From contig JAFFJZ010000013.1 in the NCBI GenBank assembly GCA_018340375.1, forward strand, positions 2,954,501 to 3,018,500: DNA of 64,000 nt. Reading direction: 5' to 3'. The notes under the pieces are model-generated. The model was not told the DNA's origin. It saw only the letters and a list, made by a program, of their open reading frames with translations, and ran no database searches. The number at the start of each line of letters is the position of its first letter. Position 1 is the stretch's first letter. The stretch comes from Gonatopus flavifemur. Taxonomy: Eukaryota > Arthropoda > Insecta > Hymenoptera > Dryinidae. The translations under genes were made by a program, and so were the position numbers. Shown in pieces: positions 22,372 to 34,220 of this stretch.

Positions 22372-25300
22372 CATCATCATGAAGTAATCAGTCTTATGAC
22401 TGGTGTGATGGAATCCTCCAACCCTGTCTATTATCCGCTAACCGCTTAATTTCTGCATATCTACGGCGCCCCTTATCTTGTATAATTTGCACCATATAAC
22501 TCAATCTAGGTCTACCTCTCCGAGTTTTACCATCCATTTTTCCTCCCAATATTGTTTTCAATAAGCTATCATGCCTCAATGTGTGTCCTATCAGATTACT
22601 CCTGCTTTTCATGACCTGTCTCAAGAAACTTCTTTTTACATTGACCTTCTCAAGTACTTCTTCATTTCTTACTTTCTCTATCCACTTTATTCTAAGGATC
22701 TTCCTATAACACCACATTTCAAAAGCTCCAAGTCTTCGTTGGTCCGTTCTTCCAATTGTCCAAGTTTCGCAACCATATAATGCTGTGCTCCAAACGTAAC
22801 TCTTCAAGAATTTCTTCCCTACTGCTAAGCCAATCTTCTTCGAACATAGTAACTGTTTCTTTTGGTAGAAAGCCTGTTTCCCTTGTGCTATTCTTGCTCT
22901 TATATCTCTTTCGCTTTCACCGTTTTCTGTCATTATGCTCCCTAGATATTTTAATTCTTTGACTTGCTGAATTGTCTCTGCATCTATATTGATTTCCGTT
23001 CTCCTTGATGTTCCAGCTGTTCTACAAATCATGGATTTTGTTTTGTCCTTATATATTCTCATACAATATTTGTCGAGTAATATTTTTTCCATAGTGTTGA
23101 GAGTATTTTCTAACTCAGCACTACTCGTAGCTAATATAGCTATGTTATCCGCAAATCTCAACATGCTTACGTTTTCACCTTGAATCTGTGATTTCAATTG
23201 CACCTGCTCTTTCACTTCGTTCATCGCTCCTTCTATATACAAATTGAAAATCAATGGCGATAGTAAGCATCCTTGTCTCACCCCTCTTCTAATTTGTGCT
23301 CCTCCTTTTCGACCCTCCATTTCTATTATTGCGGTTTGACTCTTATATAATTCATATATTATTCTCCTATCCCTGAAATTGATTCCTACCTTTCTCAAAA
23401 TCGTAAACATCTTCTCCCAATTAACATTATCGAATGCTTTTTGTATATTTACAAAACCTATATACACAGACTTTTTCAACTCTAGACACTTCTCTACTAC
23501 TGTTCTCAGTGTTAATATTGCTTCTCGCGTTTCCCTATTTTTCCCGGAACCGAACTGATCTTCTACTAATCTACTCTCTATTTTATTCTCTATTCTCCTG
23601 GATATGATTTCTGTCAGTATTTTCGAGGCATGTCAAGTTGAACTAATCGTTCTGTAGTTCTCGCATTTGTCTGCTCCTTGTTTTTTTGGAATGGCGACGA
23701 TTTTATTCTTCTGGGAATCTTTCGGTACTTCGCCTATTTCGTACATATCTCTGACCAATTCAAACAGTGCGTCACGAGTTCTCTGACTGGAGGCTTTGAT
23801 AAGGTCCGCACTCATGCCATCTATTCCTGGTGCTTTATTATTTTTCAATTCTTTTAAAGCCCTGTCGAATTCTGATCTCAAAATTGAATCTCCCAATTCT
23901 TCTTCATCGACATCTTTCTCCCTCTCTAAGAAACCTATATTATCTCTTCCTATATACAGATATTTTGAATGAATAATCCATTGTTCTATTTTTTCCTCCG
24001 TCCTTATCAATTGTCTTCCCAGAGGATTTTCAATCTTACTGCTTCTAGATTTCATTTGTCCAAAAAATCTCTTAACAATCCTATATGCCTCATCAATTTT
24101 TTCTAAATGTCATCTTACTTCTATATCTTGACATTCCCCCTTCAACCATTGTTCTCTCGCTTTCCTCGATTCTCTGATTATTCCATTCCTCAGTGCCTTG
24201 TATGTCTGCTGATCTTGTTCACCATTCTTATTCTTGTATTTCCTCCTTTCATTAATTAAATCGAAAATTTCTTCTGTTATCTATGGTTTCTTAGGCTCTA
24301 TCCCATCGTCCTCGAAATTTCATCCGCACATTGCTCTATGTTCTCCTCCATATTCGTCCATTCACTCTCTATTTCCAAGTCTTTCCCTTTCCGATCCTCC
24401 AATTTTTCGTCCAACATCACTTTGAATGCCTCCTGTGTTTTCCCTTGTTTGAGATTCTTCAAATTCCATCTTTTTTGCATTTCCCTTTCCTCCTTCAGAG
24501 CTTTGAATTTCAGAGACCATCTCATCAGCAACATATTGTGATCACTATATATATCCACGCCTGGATAAGTTTTACAGCTTTTCACTTGGTTTCTAAATCT
24601 TTGTTTTACTAATATGTAATCAATTTGATATCTTGCTGTATCTCCTGGCATTTTCCAAGTTTAGATCCTTCTTGGATGATTTTTGGATAATGTGTTGGTG
24701 ATAACCATTTGATGGCTTATGCAGAATTCGATTGAACGTTGTCCTCTTTCATTTCTTTTTCTAACGCAAAATCTCCTATTATGTTGTCCTCTTTTCCTTG
24801 CCCTACTACTTCCAATCGCCTATGATCATTGAATTCTCTTCTCCCTTCTCATATTCTATCACTCCTTCTATTTCATCGTAAGTTTCTTTGATATCCTCCT
24901 CTGAGTATGCAGATGTGGGCATGTATACTTGGACTATAACAGTGTCTACCGGTTTTGTTGTCACTCTGACCATCATTACGCGTTCGCTATGTTGCAAATA
25001 ATTTTCTATCCTATTTCCTACCCTCTGATGCATTATAATTCCCACACCTGCTTGACCATTCTTTGATCCTGTGTGAATGATTCTATAATCCCGACTTCAT
25101 AAACCCCCTTCTTGCAGCCATCTCATTCCACCAATTCCCATTACATCGATACTCAACCTCTTCATTCCCAATTTCGAATTTTCTAATTCTCCTGTTTGTC
25201 TCGGTGATCCAACATTCCACGACCCGACTCGAAGAATGTTCTCTTCCTTCCCTATGTTCTCTGGTTTTCTATCTTGTTTGATGAGGTTCTCTCGAGCAGC

Positions 25301-25411
25301 CTCCACCTGGAGATCCGAACGGGAGGCTATTTCACCTCCGGAATATTTTACTCGAGGGGACGTCATCATGTTGTTGTGGTTCTTTTTTTTCTTCAATAAA
25401 TCGAAATTCAA
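22372..25411 (-). pseudogene. RTE/BovB-like LINE, copy B (near full length, 3' (ATG)n tail)
   Basis: On the minus strand: an endonuclease start (ILRVGSWNVGSPRQTGELEN, then MGIGGMRW), further endonuclease pieces at 25045-24806 (VDTVIVQVYMPTS) and 24651-24298 (DYILVKQRFRNQVKSC, YSDHNMLLMRW), linker, RT from 24055 (NNKAPGIDGMSADL) and an unbroken 361-codon block at 23479-22394 holding RT palm, thumb and C-terminus (WCYRKILRIKWIEKVRNEEVL, RRGRPRLSYM, RQGWR). The catalytic box reads FADN, where FADD is expected, so the RT is dead even where the frame is open. The 3' end is (ATG)n, shared with copy C. Several stops and frameshifts occur in the 5' half. Confidence 0.88.
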
Positions 25412-25419
25412 AATTCCAG

Positions 25420-26727
25420 GTTTGAAGAAAAGATTTCATTTCCTCGGGAATATTGAAAGATGTCAAGGAAGGTAGTTTCCCCTCGCTTTTCCCCCGTTTC
25501 TGCCGATGTTCCTGGCATTGGGATGATTCAGTTTCTCTCAGTTCGTATTCTCCCTCTCGAGTAGTTCATTCCACCCGATAAAGAGACCCAAATCTGAGAT
25601 ACTTATCCTCCCCACCACGTAAAGGAAGCAGATACTACCAAGGATGGATAAAAAGGATATCAAGGACAGGTATCAAGAATATCTCCTTGGAAGACCCGCA
25701 ATCATCCCACGGGGAGACATCAATACTTCGTTCATCCATTGATAAAGATGTTTCTTACCAACTCTCAATCTATCTAGGGGAGAGAAATGAAATCATTTCA
25801 TTATAATTTCATCCCTCACCGAAATCTTCCTATTCCATCTGATGGTGTAGTTGTCATTTCACGTGCTCTGAATTCCGTAAATATTTGATCCATTATGTGC
25901 AGCAAGAATGCACTTATACGGACGGTCTTCCATACATAGAAGAAATAATCGATTGTATCGAATAACAAATGGTAATTTCTATCGTTTCCCATGGGGAATT
26001 CGTAGAGGACAGGTTTTTATTTAGTATTTAGTTTTCGGAATTTTATGGCATGATCAGAGTTCTGTATGTCTATCTTATGGTATGATGTAAATACATTATG
26101 AATTCCTTTGGAATACTTTGGGAATTCAAATGAAAGATTATGCGTGATCTAAAAGAAATCTCTCAAGAAAAAGGAACGTGGTGTCCAAGTTATATTCTTA
26201 AGGAAGTATTTGAGGACTAGTTGTGCGGTATGAGAAGATAAGAGGGTTTTTCTTATAATTACCATGATGTCCACCTGAGAGTTGGAATGAATATATAAGG
26301 AATCATTCATTTCATTCAGTTTCCGAAGAAAACTGCTATTGAGAATTGTATTGGAAATATGGAAATAGTTCTACTTGGCCACAGGAGTAGAGTTACTCGT
26401 CTACGGAATGCAGTGTTGTTCATGATCTGGCCACTGTTCATAATGAAAAGTGATTGAGTATTCGTATTACCGAATTTTTCTCACGTAGCAAACTTGCTTC
26501 ATTTCTTCTTGGTCGCATCGAGAGGTTGGTGAGGCGGAGAACTATACTTCTTGAAAGGTTTGGGTCGGAAGAAAAGGATACTATTGCATCGATATTGAGG
26601 GGGTCGAGAAGGTGAGGCACAGTGGTCCAGGTTGTCGTGTTAGGCGGCAAGAAGTCTTGTTCAGGAAAAATATCCAAGAATGATTGGTTTCATGTGTCCA
26701 TACTGTTTGGTAATTGTTTCATGATAC
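25420..26727. other. No gene recognised
   Basis: 1.3 kb with one motif-free 79-codon minus frame overlapping its end (26438-26677). Nothing else supportable. Confidence 0.3.
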
Positions 26728-26780
26728 ACAGGATGTGGCAAAAGGACCGAAAAGGTTCCGAACTTTCGCCACACCCTATA
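26728..26780. mobile_element. Tiny TIR remnant (ACAGGATGTGGC / GCCACACCCT)
   Basis: About 50 bp with complementary ends ACAGGATGTGGC and GCCACACCCTATA around a small GGACCGAAAAGGTTCC palindrome. The ACAGG.TG start resembles Tc1/mariner-type ends such as that at 30649. Probably a miniature element or its remnant. Confidence 0.4.
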
Positions 26781-26863
26781 TATCACGTGTATGAGTCAAG
26801 TACGTATACAATATATATACGTATATATTTAGAAAAAGTGTCCATAATTGGATATAAGTTGTG

Positions 26864-26905
26864 TATTATTGTATACAATTTCAATATAAATTGTATACAA
26901 TAATA
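26864..26905. repeat. Perfect AT-rich hairpin
   Basis: TATTATTGTATACAATTT, a 6-base loop, then its exact complement: an 18-bp perfect stem. Similar AT palindromes occur near 38450-38510 and 41870-41930. No gene. Confidence 0.8.
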
Positions 26906-27053
26906 TATAAATTGTATCCAATTTTGGGTCCTTTTTCTACCACGTATACATATGTGTGTATTACCGTGGATTGAAATCAAATACATATGTATGAGACTGT
27001 TGTAATGCATATATTCTTCTATATACAATTGATTTTTTTGTAAGAAATTGTTA

Positions 27054-27242
27054 TCATTCGGAATCGATCAATTCTTCAATTCCAGTGGTAAGCTCATTAT
27101 CGTCATTTTCTTGAGTATGTAATAATGCTTCAACTTCTTCGCATAATTCTGATAATTTTTTTTCCGGCAAGGTCCGTATACTCGATATGAACGGATCCGA
27201 TGATTCCAGTAATCTGTGTAATAAATCTGTGTTCGTATCCAA
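27054..27242 (-). CDS. Short acidic ORF, unrecognised
   Basis: A 62-codon minus-strand frame rich in Glu, Asp and Leu (LPEKKLSELCEEVEALLHTQ, ELTTGIEELID), predicted helical, ending at the 27054 stop. The amphipathic, low-complexity-free composition looks more protein-like than other small ORFs here, but I see no homologue, splice site or promoter. It could be the last exon of a gene or chance. Confidence 0.15.
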   Translation of the reverse strand: MDTNTDLLHRLLESSDPFISSIRTLPEKKLSELCEEVEALLHTQENDDNELTTGIEELIDSE

Positions 27243-28632
27243 ACGCGATGTTTTCCGCGTGTGATGCTGTCTATAAGTTTCATAATCTTTATTTCAAGTT
27301 TCTTGGGCTTCTTTTGACAGCAATCCTGACGATTACGTAGTTTCTGTTGATGAACCCATCACTAAACTCATTCTCTGCACTATCAATATTCTACTCACCT
27401 ATCGGAATTAATGCAAATGTTATAACACTAGAAGTAACACAGGCGCGCTACGCGCGCGTAGATGACACTTCTGGAACTATGGCACCCACCACTCCCCAAG
27501 GGTACGATTCTTCATCATACCGGCAGAGGTAGAGGGACAAATTCCGAACAACTAATAGCGTCACGAATAAAAGCTCACGGATTATCCGTGACATGTCCAT
27601 TTTAGAAATGATGATGATGATAATGAATATAAAAAACCAACCAACCAGACCTTTTATTGGTACATAACAAGGGCTGGCTGGTTGATTTGTTCCCCTAGGC
27701 TAGATTTAGTAACCCTAGGATTTATGAAATGTTCAAAATGCATTTAAAGTGATTCATGATCATTAAAAAGCAATATTGTATCGAATATCCAAACCATTCA
27801 ATATTCATGATATTCGAGAATTGAATCATTCCAAAACCAAGATGAGTAAAGATAAAAATGAAGTTTTGTCAGAACACAAATATAATCCAGCTTGAATGGA
27901 ACAACTAAAAAGATGGAACTTTGGAAGAAAACATCCAGAATGAATTGTCACATCCAGTCACATCAGTCAAGTTGACCTGTAGTTGTTCTGTAACCATTTC
28001 TATAATCAGAATATTGTACCTGTTCGATTCTCGTCAAGTTGATCCCAAACAGTCTCTCATCATCCGTCAATTGGCCAGTGGAATGCACCCGATGCAAAGA
28101 TTTGTGGTATATCCACTGCGCTCCTATCTTCTCTGCATTTTCCTTCAACGCTACCTTATGATCGTGGTAGGATTTAACGTACAGATGTATGGTACATTTG
28201 CATCCTTCTTGATTTTTCTTTATCCACCTATGATTCTGTTGGAAGAATCTGACAGTGGTATTATTGAACGCAAGAACTTGTATATCCACTGCACTTCTGC
28301 CTTTTCTTCATTTTCCTATGACGCTACCTAATGACATTGATCATTGTGGTATATAACATAAAGATGTATGGTACATATGCATGCTTCTTGCTTTTTCTTC
28401 ATTATAATATAACCATAAATATGATGTGATGACAGGTTATATTACTATTAAATTTAATAATGAATCAATTGAAACATCTAATATACGATGAAGAACTATG
28501 ACCCAATATTCTCCATGAATATTGATGGCAAATATGAAAATTCAGAGAGGGAACCGAAAAGAGATGTCTGGGAAGAAAAGGGTCGTTCAATATAATTTTA
28601 TTGTTTTTTTACAGTTTTGAATAAGAGTATTA

Positions 28633-30649
28633 TAGAGTGGGGCATTTAGAGTGTCGCGGGCGTTTTTTCCAAAAATAAAATGAGATACGAGAAAATTTTC
28701 CGGACAAAAATTGTAGGGTATCGAGGGGGACATCCGATGGTGGCCTTGGCTTTGACCTCAAATCTCATCTTCAAGGGCATTCCGAGATCAACTCTCGTTT
28801 TTTGAATAGCATCTCATATTTTTTACTGCAGATTTGGATTCTAGGTCAAAAACCAAGAAACTTTTGTCTTAACCATTTTCCTGAAATCCGCAAAGATGGC
28901 GCTCTAATCGATATTGTTCCATACTGAATCTGACATTAGAATAACTCGAAAACGAAGGGTCTTGGAGGAGAATGTTTCGGACAAAAGTTGTCTGATTCCA
29001 AGGGGGACCCCTTGAACTGAAACGGAGGTGATGGGGTATAACAGACAAAACACAACACATTTCAATCGTCTACATCACTTGGATAATTTTAATGCAGTAG
29101 ATGCTCAAAATGATGGCCTTCGACTTCAATACACATTTCAAAACGTTTTACAAAAGATTGCTGAACTCGTGCTAAAATATCTTCATTGATGCTCGCGCAT
29201 GCATTGATGATTCGTTGACGCATATTCTCAGGTGTAGTCGGTGCTTGTTGATAAACTGTATCTTTTATGTATTCCCATAAAGAAAAATCTGGAGAACAGG
29301 CAGGCCAATGAACTGGTCCACGACGTCCTATCCATCGTCCAGGATAATCTCTGTCCAATATTTCTCGAGCTGTGACTGCATAGTGGGATGGACAACCATC
29401 GTGTTGATACCACATATTCAATCGTTCCTGAATAGGTATGTCTTCAAGTAATGTTGCAAGTACTTGATCTAAGAAATGTCTGTACTCCTCTCCATTCGGC
29501 GTATCCGCAATGAAGTACGGTCCAATTACTCGAGATCGAAAAATACCACACCAAACATTCACAGCCCATTGTCTTTGATGCTCTACTTGACGTAACCATC
29601 TTGGATTTTCTGTCGCCCAGTAATGCGTATTAAGTCGATTTACTTGACCATGATTGGTGAACGTCGACTCATCAGAAAATAATATGTTGATGAAGTTGTT
29701 ATTGTGCATTTGCGCTAGACCCCATCGACAAAACTGTACACGATTTTCGAAATCATCACCGTGAAGGTCTTGATGCAAACAAATGTGATACGGATGGAAT
29801 TTGTGACGTTTCAGTATTCGAAGAACACTTCTTCGAGAAATTCCCGAATGGAGTTCAATTTCACGAGAGCTCACGTGTAGATTATTGGCTACTGCAGCTA
29901 GTACATTAACTTCCGCATTTTCTCCGCTAACAGTTCTCATTCGATGTCGTTTTTCCCTTGTAACACTTCCTGTTTCTGAGCATAATTTTGTAATGCGTTG
30001 AAAATACCTAATGGGTGGCGTTGTTCTTTCAGGAAATCGTTCTGCATACAAGTCATATGCTTGTCTGGGGTTCTTATGCACTTCACCGTAAATGTAGATC
30101 ATATCGATCTTTTCAGAAACCATGTATCGGATATCCATGATTTTCAATTTGTCATAAACCAAGTAATAATCAAATGTAACTGACAAACTGACTTTCAAAA
30201 TCGTGAATTTTCACTGAACCCCGTCGTTTGTTTACATCGCGTGAGCTCTGAATGGTGGTAATGTAGACGATTGAAATGTGTTGCGTATTGGCAACTTTTG
30301 TACGAAACATTCTTTTGCAAGACCCTTCAATTCCGAGTTATTCGAATGTCAGATTCAAAATGGAACAATATCGATTAGAGCGCCATTTTTGCGGATTTCA
30401 GGAAAATGTTTCAGACAAAAGTTTCTTGGTTTTTGACCTAGAATTCAAATCTGCAGTAAAAAATATGAGATGCTATTTAAAAAACAAGAGTTGATCTCAG
30501 AATGCCCTTGAAGATGAGATTTGAGGTCAAAGCCAAGGCCACCATCAGATGTCCCCCTCGGTACCCTACAACTTTTGTCCGAAAAATTTTCTCGTATCTC
30601 ACTTTATTTTTGGAAAAAACGCCCGCGACACCTTAAATGCCCCACCCTG
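28633..30649 (-). mobile_element. Tc1/mariner-superfamily element with about 400-bp inverted repeats
   Basis: The element is flanked by TA (28631-28632 and 30650-30651). Ends are TAGAGTGGGGCATTTAGAG and its partner CAGGGTGGGGCATTTAAGG (reverse strand). The complementarity runs on for roughly 400 bp (28633-29080 with 30256-30649), including GAGATCAACTCTCGTTTTTT and GATTAGAGCGCCAT-type blocks, almost up to the stop codon of the transposase. The left repeat is about 50 bp longer than the right one, so one has an indel. Inserted in the left arm of the giant palindrome. Confidence 0.92.
29089..30198 (-). CDS. Tc1/mariner-superfamily (IS630-like) transposase, 369 codons, uninterrupted
   Basis: A helix-turn-helix N-terminus (MIYIYGEVHKNPRQAYDLYAE, residues 33-53; SRREIELHSGISRRSVLRIL region to about 129) is followed by a DDE_3-type catalytic domain: FSDEST with D176, VNVWCGI, IGPYFI, QHDGCPSH with D267, and WPACSPDFSLWEYIKD with D304. 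There are 36 residues between the second and third D. In relatives I recall the last motif as SPDLTPLDFFLW, which would make the spacing about 41, so five residues around the third catalytic Asp appear to be deleted in frame. The start may be any of the Met at 1, 21 or 26. No stops or frameshifts. It acts on the long repeats that flank it. Activity is doubtful if the deletion is real. Confidence 0.85.
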   Translation of the reverse strand: MKVSLSVTFDYYLVYDKLKIMDIRYMVSEKIDMIYIYGEVHKNPRQAYDLYAERFPERTTPPIRYFQRITKLCSETGSVTREKRHRMRTVSGENAEVNVLAAVANNLHVSSREIELHSGISRRSVLRILKRHKFHPYHICLHQDLHGDDFENRVQFCRWGLAQMHNNNFINILFSDESTFTNHGQVNRLNTHYWATENPRWLRQVEHQRQWAVNVWCGIFRSRVIGPYFIADTPNGEEYRHFLDQVLATLLEDIPIQERLNMWYQHDGCPSHYAVTAREILDRDYPGRWIGRRGPVHWPACSPDFSLWEYIKDTVYQQAPTTPENMRQRIINACASINEDILARVQQSFVKRFEMCIEVEGHHFEHLLH

Positions 30650-32572
30650 TATAATGGAACAGTCAATTGAATCCAACCAAATCTGATTAAGAATCAGACA
30701 TCAACTACATGGACTACAACAACAACATGAAGTAGGTTTCTTTGACGAGGGCTGTTATCGGATTCTTGAATATCAATGGAATTCATAGTATTGGTAGCTA
30801 ACATACAGATTTATGGTATGTTCGCTTCATTTCGTTTCATCTTCATCCACCTGTGATGCTATCCAAAGAATCTAATAATGGTATCGGATGGATCTGTGAT
30901 ATATTCACTGCACTCTTGCCTTTGCTCCACTGCATTAAGAGGCCACCGAATGGAATTGATAGTGACAGCTATCGTCTAGCTAGATAGCTAGCGTACAAAT
31001 TCATGATTCGTCTACTTCATTTCTGCTTTGCCTCCATCCACCCGTGATTCTACTCCGAGAAACTGATGAGTCCAGTATGTCGTCAGGATCTGTGGCATAT
31101 CTGCTGTGCTCTTCCCTCTGGAGGAATCGTTTAATTCAATTAATGGTTTTGATTTGAAATATTTGATATACTTCAATGTAACTGGAGTGCCCGGAGACCA
31201 ACCTCAACCTTCAAGGTTTTAGAAACTTCTTATATCTCATTGAGGTTGTCTCATCTTAAAAACTTTGTATACTGCATTGGGATTTTTGGATGATTCCACG
31301 TTCTGATTATATTTGATCTTCGATGAATTCCACTTTCTGATTATAAGCGCTGATTCAGTTATTGATTGATTACATAATCTTTGATCATCAATTTCATGTC
31401 ATTCATTATCAATTGAATCTACTTTATAATCTGTGGTTCATCCATTCAATACAAAATTGCCTAAGAAATTACCTAAAGGAAATGGATAGTGGTGGTGGAC
31501 AACGTACAGATCGCATGGTATATTTGCTTCGTTTTTGTCTTCCCCCTATTGGCCTGATACTTTCTTGACCGAGAGTTGTTTTCGAATCGCTTCAGTAGTA
31601 TCACAGGTGTATGAGAAAACACGGAAAAGAAGCTAATATACCATAGACATGTACGTCGTCTACTACCACTATCAATTTCATATAGTCGGTCTTGTGGAAA
31701 TGTTATATTGAATGGATGAATTACAGATTACAAAGTGGATTTTATTGATAATGGATGGCATGAAATGGATGATCAAAGATTATATAATGAATCCATGAGT
31801 GAATCATCACTCATAATCAGAAAGGCGAATTCATAAAAAAAACCCAATACAATATGAAAGGTTTTTAGAAAGTGAAGTTCATAACAAAACCTCGAAGAGA
31901 TGTAAATAGTTTGACTAACGGTAGAAGTTGAAGTTGGTCTCCAATTACTTCAGTCACATTGAAGTATTTCAAAACGATCCTTTCAGAGGCGAAAGCACAG
32001 TAGATATGTCACAGATTCTTACAACATGCTGGGCCCATCAATTCTCTGGAGTAGAATCATAGATGGCTGAAGACGAAGCAGAAATGAAGCATACGTATCA
32101 CAACTTTGTATGCTAGCTATCGTCACTATCAATCTCATCCGATGGTCCCATAGTCGAACAAAGAAAAGCCACAAGCGCAGTGGTTATATCACAGATCTAT
32201 CCGATGCTGGTATCAGATTCTTCGCAAAATGTTTCAGGGGGATAAGGGGGAAACAAAATGAAGCGAATATACCATAGATCTGTGAGTTTGCTATCACCAC
32301 TATCAATTTGCATTACAGATTACAAAGTGGATCCAATTGATAATGAATCCCTGGGTTCTTCGAGTAGAATTACAGGTGGATGCAGGAAAAACAGGCAAGA
32401 TGCAGATATATGATACATCTGTATATCATGTACCAACAGGATCAATATCAATAGGTAGCGTTGTGAGAAAATGAAGAAAAGGCAGGAGTGCAGAGCATAT
32501 ACAACAGTTCCTTAAAATGAAATCACTGGTAGATGAAGAAAAAGCAGGAAGGACGCAGATGTACTGTACATC

Positions 32573-32750
32573 TCTCTGGTGGAAATATTTCTCTGAGAAT
32601 TTCTGAGAATCTCTGAGAAACTCTCAAAATTCGGACATTCCCTACAAATCTCTGCAAGTCTCTACAAAACTCAGAATAATTCTGAAAATCTCTGAAAATA
32701 TTCCGAGCATTTCTGGAAAACTCTCAAAATTGAGATTTCCACGAGGGCTG
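32573..32750. mobile_element. About 178-bp insertion in the right palindrome arm
   Basis: Compared with the left arm (28340-28370), the right arm has extra sequence starting CTCTGGTGGAAATATTT and ending TTTCCACGAGGGCTG. Ends are partly complementary (GTGGAAAT / ATTTCCAC) and the interior is a degenerate TCTCTGAGAAT-type repeat. A small palindromic MITE is the likely explanation; TSD unclear. Confidence 0.6.
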
Positions 32751-32929
32751 TATGTCACTCACCATCATGATCATTAGGTAGCGTTGAGAGAAAATGGAGA
32801 AAAGATAGGAGCGCTGTGAGTATAACACAAATTTTTGCATCGGATGCACTTGACTGACCAATTGACGAATGATTACGCAGACTGTTTAGGATCAACTCGA
32901 CAAAAATTGAGCAGATGGAAGAATATTCT

Positions 32930-33660
32930 GATTATAGAAATTGTTGTAAAATAACTACAGGTCAACCTGACTGATATGATTGGAGATACAATTTATTCTA
33001 AATATTTTCTTCCGAAGTTTCATCTCTCCAGATGTTCCATTCAAGCTGGATTACATTTCTATTCTCAAAAACTTTTATTTTCATCTTCCATTATCTTTGT
33101 TTTCAAATGATTCAATTCTCGACTAACATGAATATTAAATATCTTTATTCTCATATATTTCGATATTCGGAGATCATTATTCTTAGATATGTGTCACAAA
33201 TGAAGATAATCTTATTCAACCGCCCATTTTCCTCCTCATTTCAACATATATTTAATGATGAAGATTTGTGAGAGTGGAAGTATGTGAGAATAGATATTTA
33301 TCAACAGTGATATGTAGGAAAGAATTATCTGGAAATCAAGATGATTGAGAATACATATCTCTAATGGAAAATGTTCAATTGGAAATCGAGTATTCGAGAG
33401 AAAGAATATTTTGGGGTATTATATATGTTATAAATGATATTATGATTACGGATATTGTTTTTGGATGACTGAAGATGAACCTGATTGATGTAGCTGGAGA
33501 TAGAATTGATTCTAAAATATTCTCTCTGAAAGTTTGAACTTTCCAGTTGTTCCATTCAAGCTGAATTGTATTCCCATTCTCCCAAACTTCTATCTTTAGT
33601 TTGAATGACGTTTGTTTTCAAATAATCCTATTCTTTGATATCATCAACGTTGAATATCTT
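32930..33660 (+). repeat. Diverged direct repeat, two units of about 500-bp spacing (third at 37330-37460)
   Basis: Blocks GAAATTGTTG..ATAA, ATTTATTCTAAATATTTTCT, TGTTCCATTCAAGCTGGATT and TTTTCAAATGATTCAATTCT at 32940-33130 recur as ATTGATTCTAAAATATTCTC, TGTTCCATTCAAGCTGAATT and TTTTCAAATAATCCTATTCT at 33455-33650, and once more at 37330-37460 (TTCATTCTAAAACGATCTCT, TGTTACATTCAAGCTGAATG). A dispersed family of which the palindrome arms contain one member. Confidence 0.65.
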
Positions 33661-34044
33661 CATCTTCACATATTTTCAATTTTACAGGTCTGTATTCCCA
33701 TATATGTGTCGAAAATAAAAGAACATTTCATTCAACAGCAATTTTCTTTTCTTTTAATTTGTACTATGTAACGTAGACGTAAATTTTTCAAATTTTTCCG
33801 CCTAACGTTTGTGAGTGCTGTATAGCACGAACACACGCGCACCAAATGATTCGCGGCATAGGGCCCAACTATGCCAATCACATAAAATATGCACACGATT
33901 TATCGAGCGTTGGGAGAGTGGTGTACTCACTTACCAACACCTATGCTCTATAGGTGAAAGAAACGAACTGGCTCGGCGCCCCCAAGCACATTCAAGAGTA
34001 CCGTTTTTTCCAAAAGATTGGAAAAACCGAGAACCCCCTCCTCA

Positions 34045-34220
34045 CCCTCATTTATGACCTCCTCACTGGAACGGAGGCGCGCACTTCATTGCGCTCGTCA
34101 TGAAGGGCTCATTAAGGATAGACACCTGGGCACTTGTTTATGACCCCCTCACCGGAACGGAGGCGCACACTTTATTGCCCCTGCCATAAAAGGTCATTAA
34201 GTGTAGACATTTGGACATTT
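34045..34220 (+). repeat. 86-bp tandem duplication
   Basis: TTTATGACCTCCTCACTGGAACGGAGGCGCGCAC... at 34049 is followed directly by TTTATGACCCCCTCACCGGAACGGAGGCGCACAC... at 34136, each running to ACTTG/ATTTG. About 80% identity. No ORF continuity. Confidence 0.8.

Larger units (their letters stand above)
27780..33175. repeat. Giant imperfect palindrome, arms about 1.6-1.8 kb, centre near 31583
   Basis: The left arm (27780-31575, minus the inserted 28633-30649 element) is complementary to the right arm (31590-33175). Check pairs: 28045-28100 with 32840-32900 (CAATTGGCCAGTGGAATGCA against TGCACTTGACTGACCAATTG), 31380-31450 with 31720-31795, and 31535-31560 with 31590-31615 at the centre. Identity is about 75-85%, so the arms are old. 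No gene spans it; frames at 27921-28331 and 27963-28289 are arm sequence. The right arm has its own insertion at 32573-32750. Confidence 0.85.

Noticed and set aside
27430..27465. CpG-rich palindrome GCGCGCTACGCGCGCG as a regulatory site
   Set aside because: Too short, no neighbouring gene, no second copy.
31040..31090. Hammerhead ribozyme core (CTGATGAGTCC)
   Set aside because: GAAAC precedes instead of following a closed stem II, and no stems I and III could be drawn.
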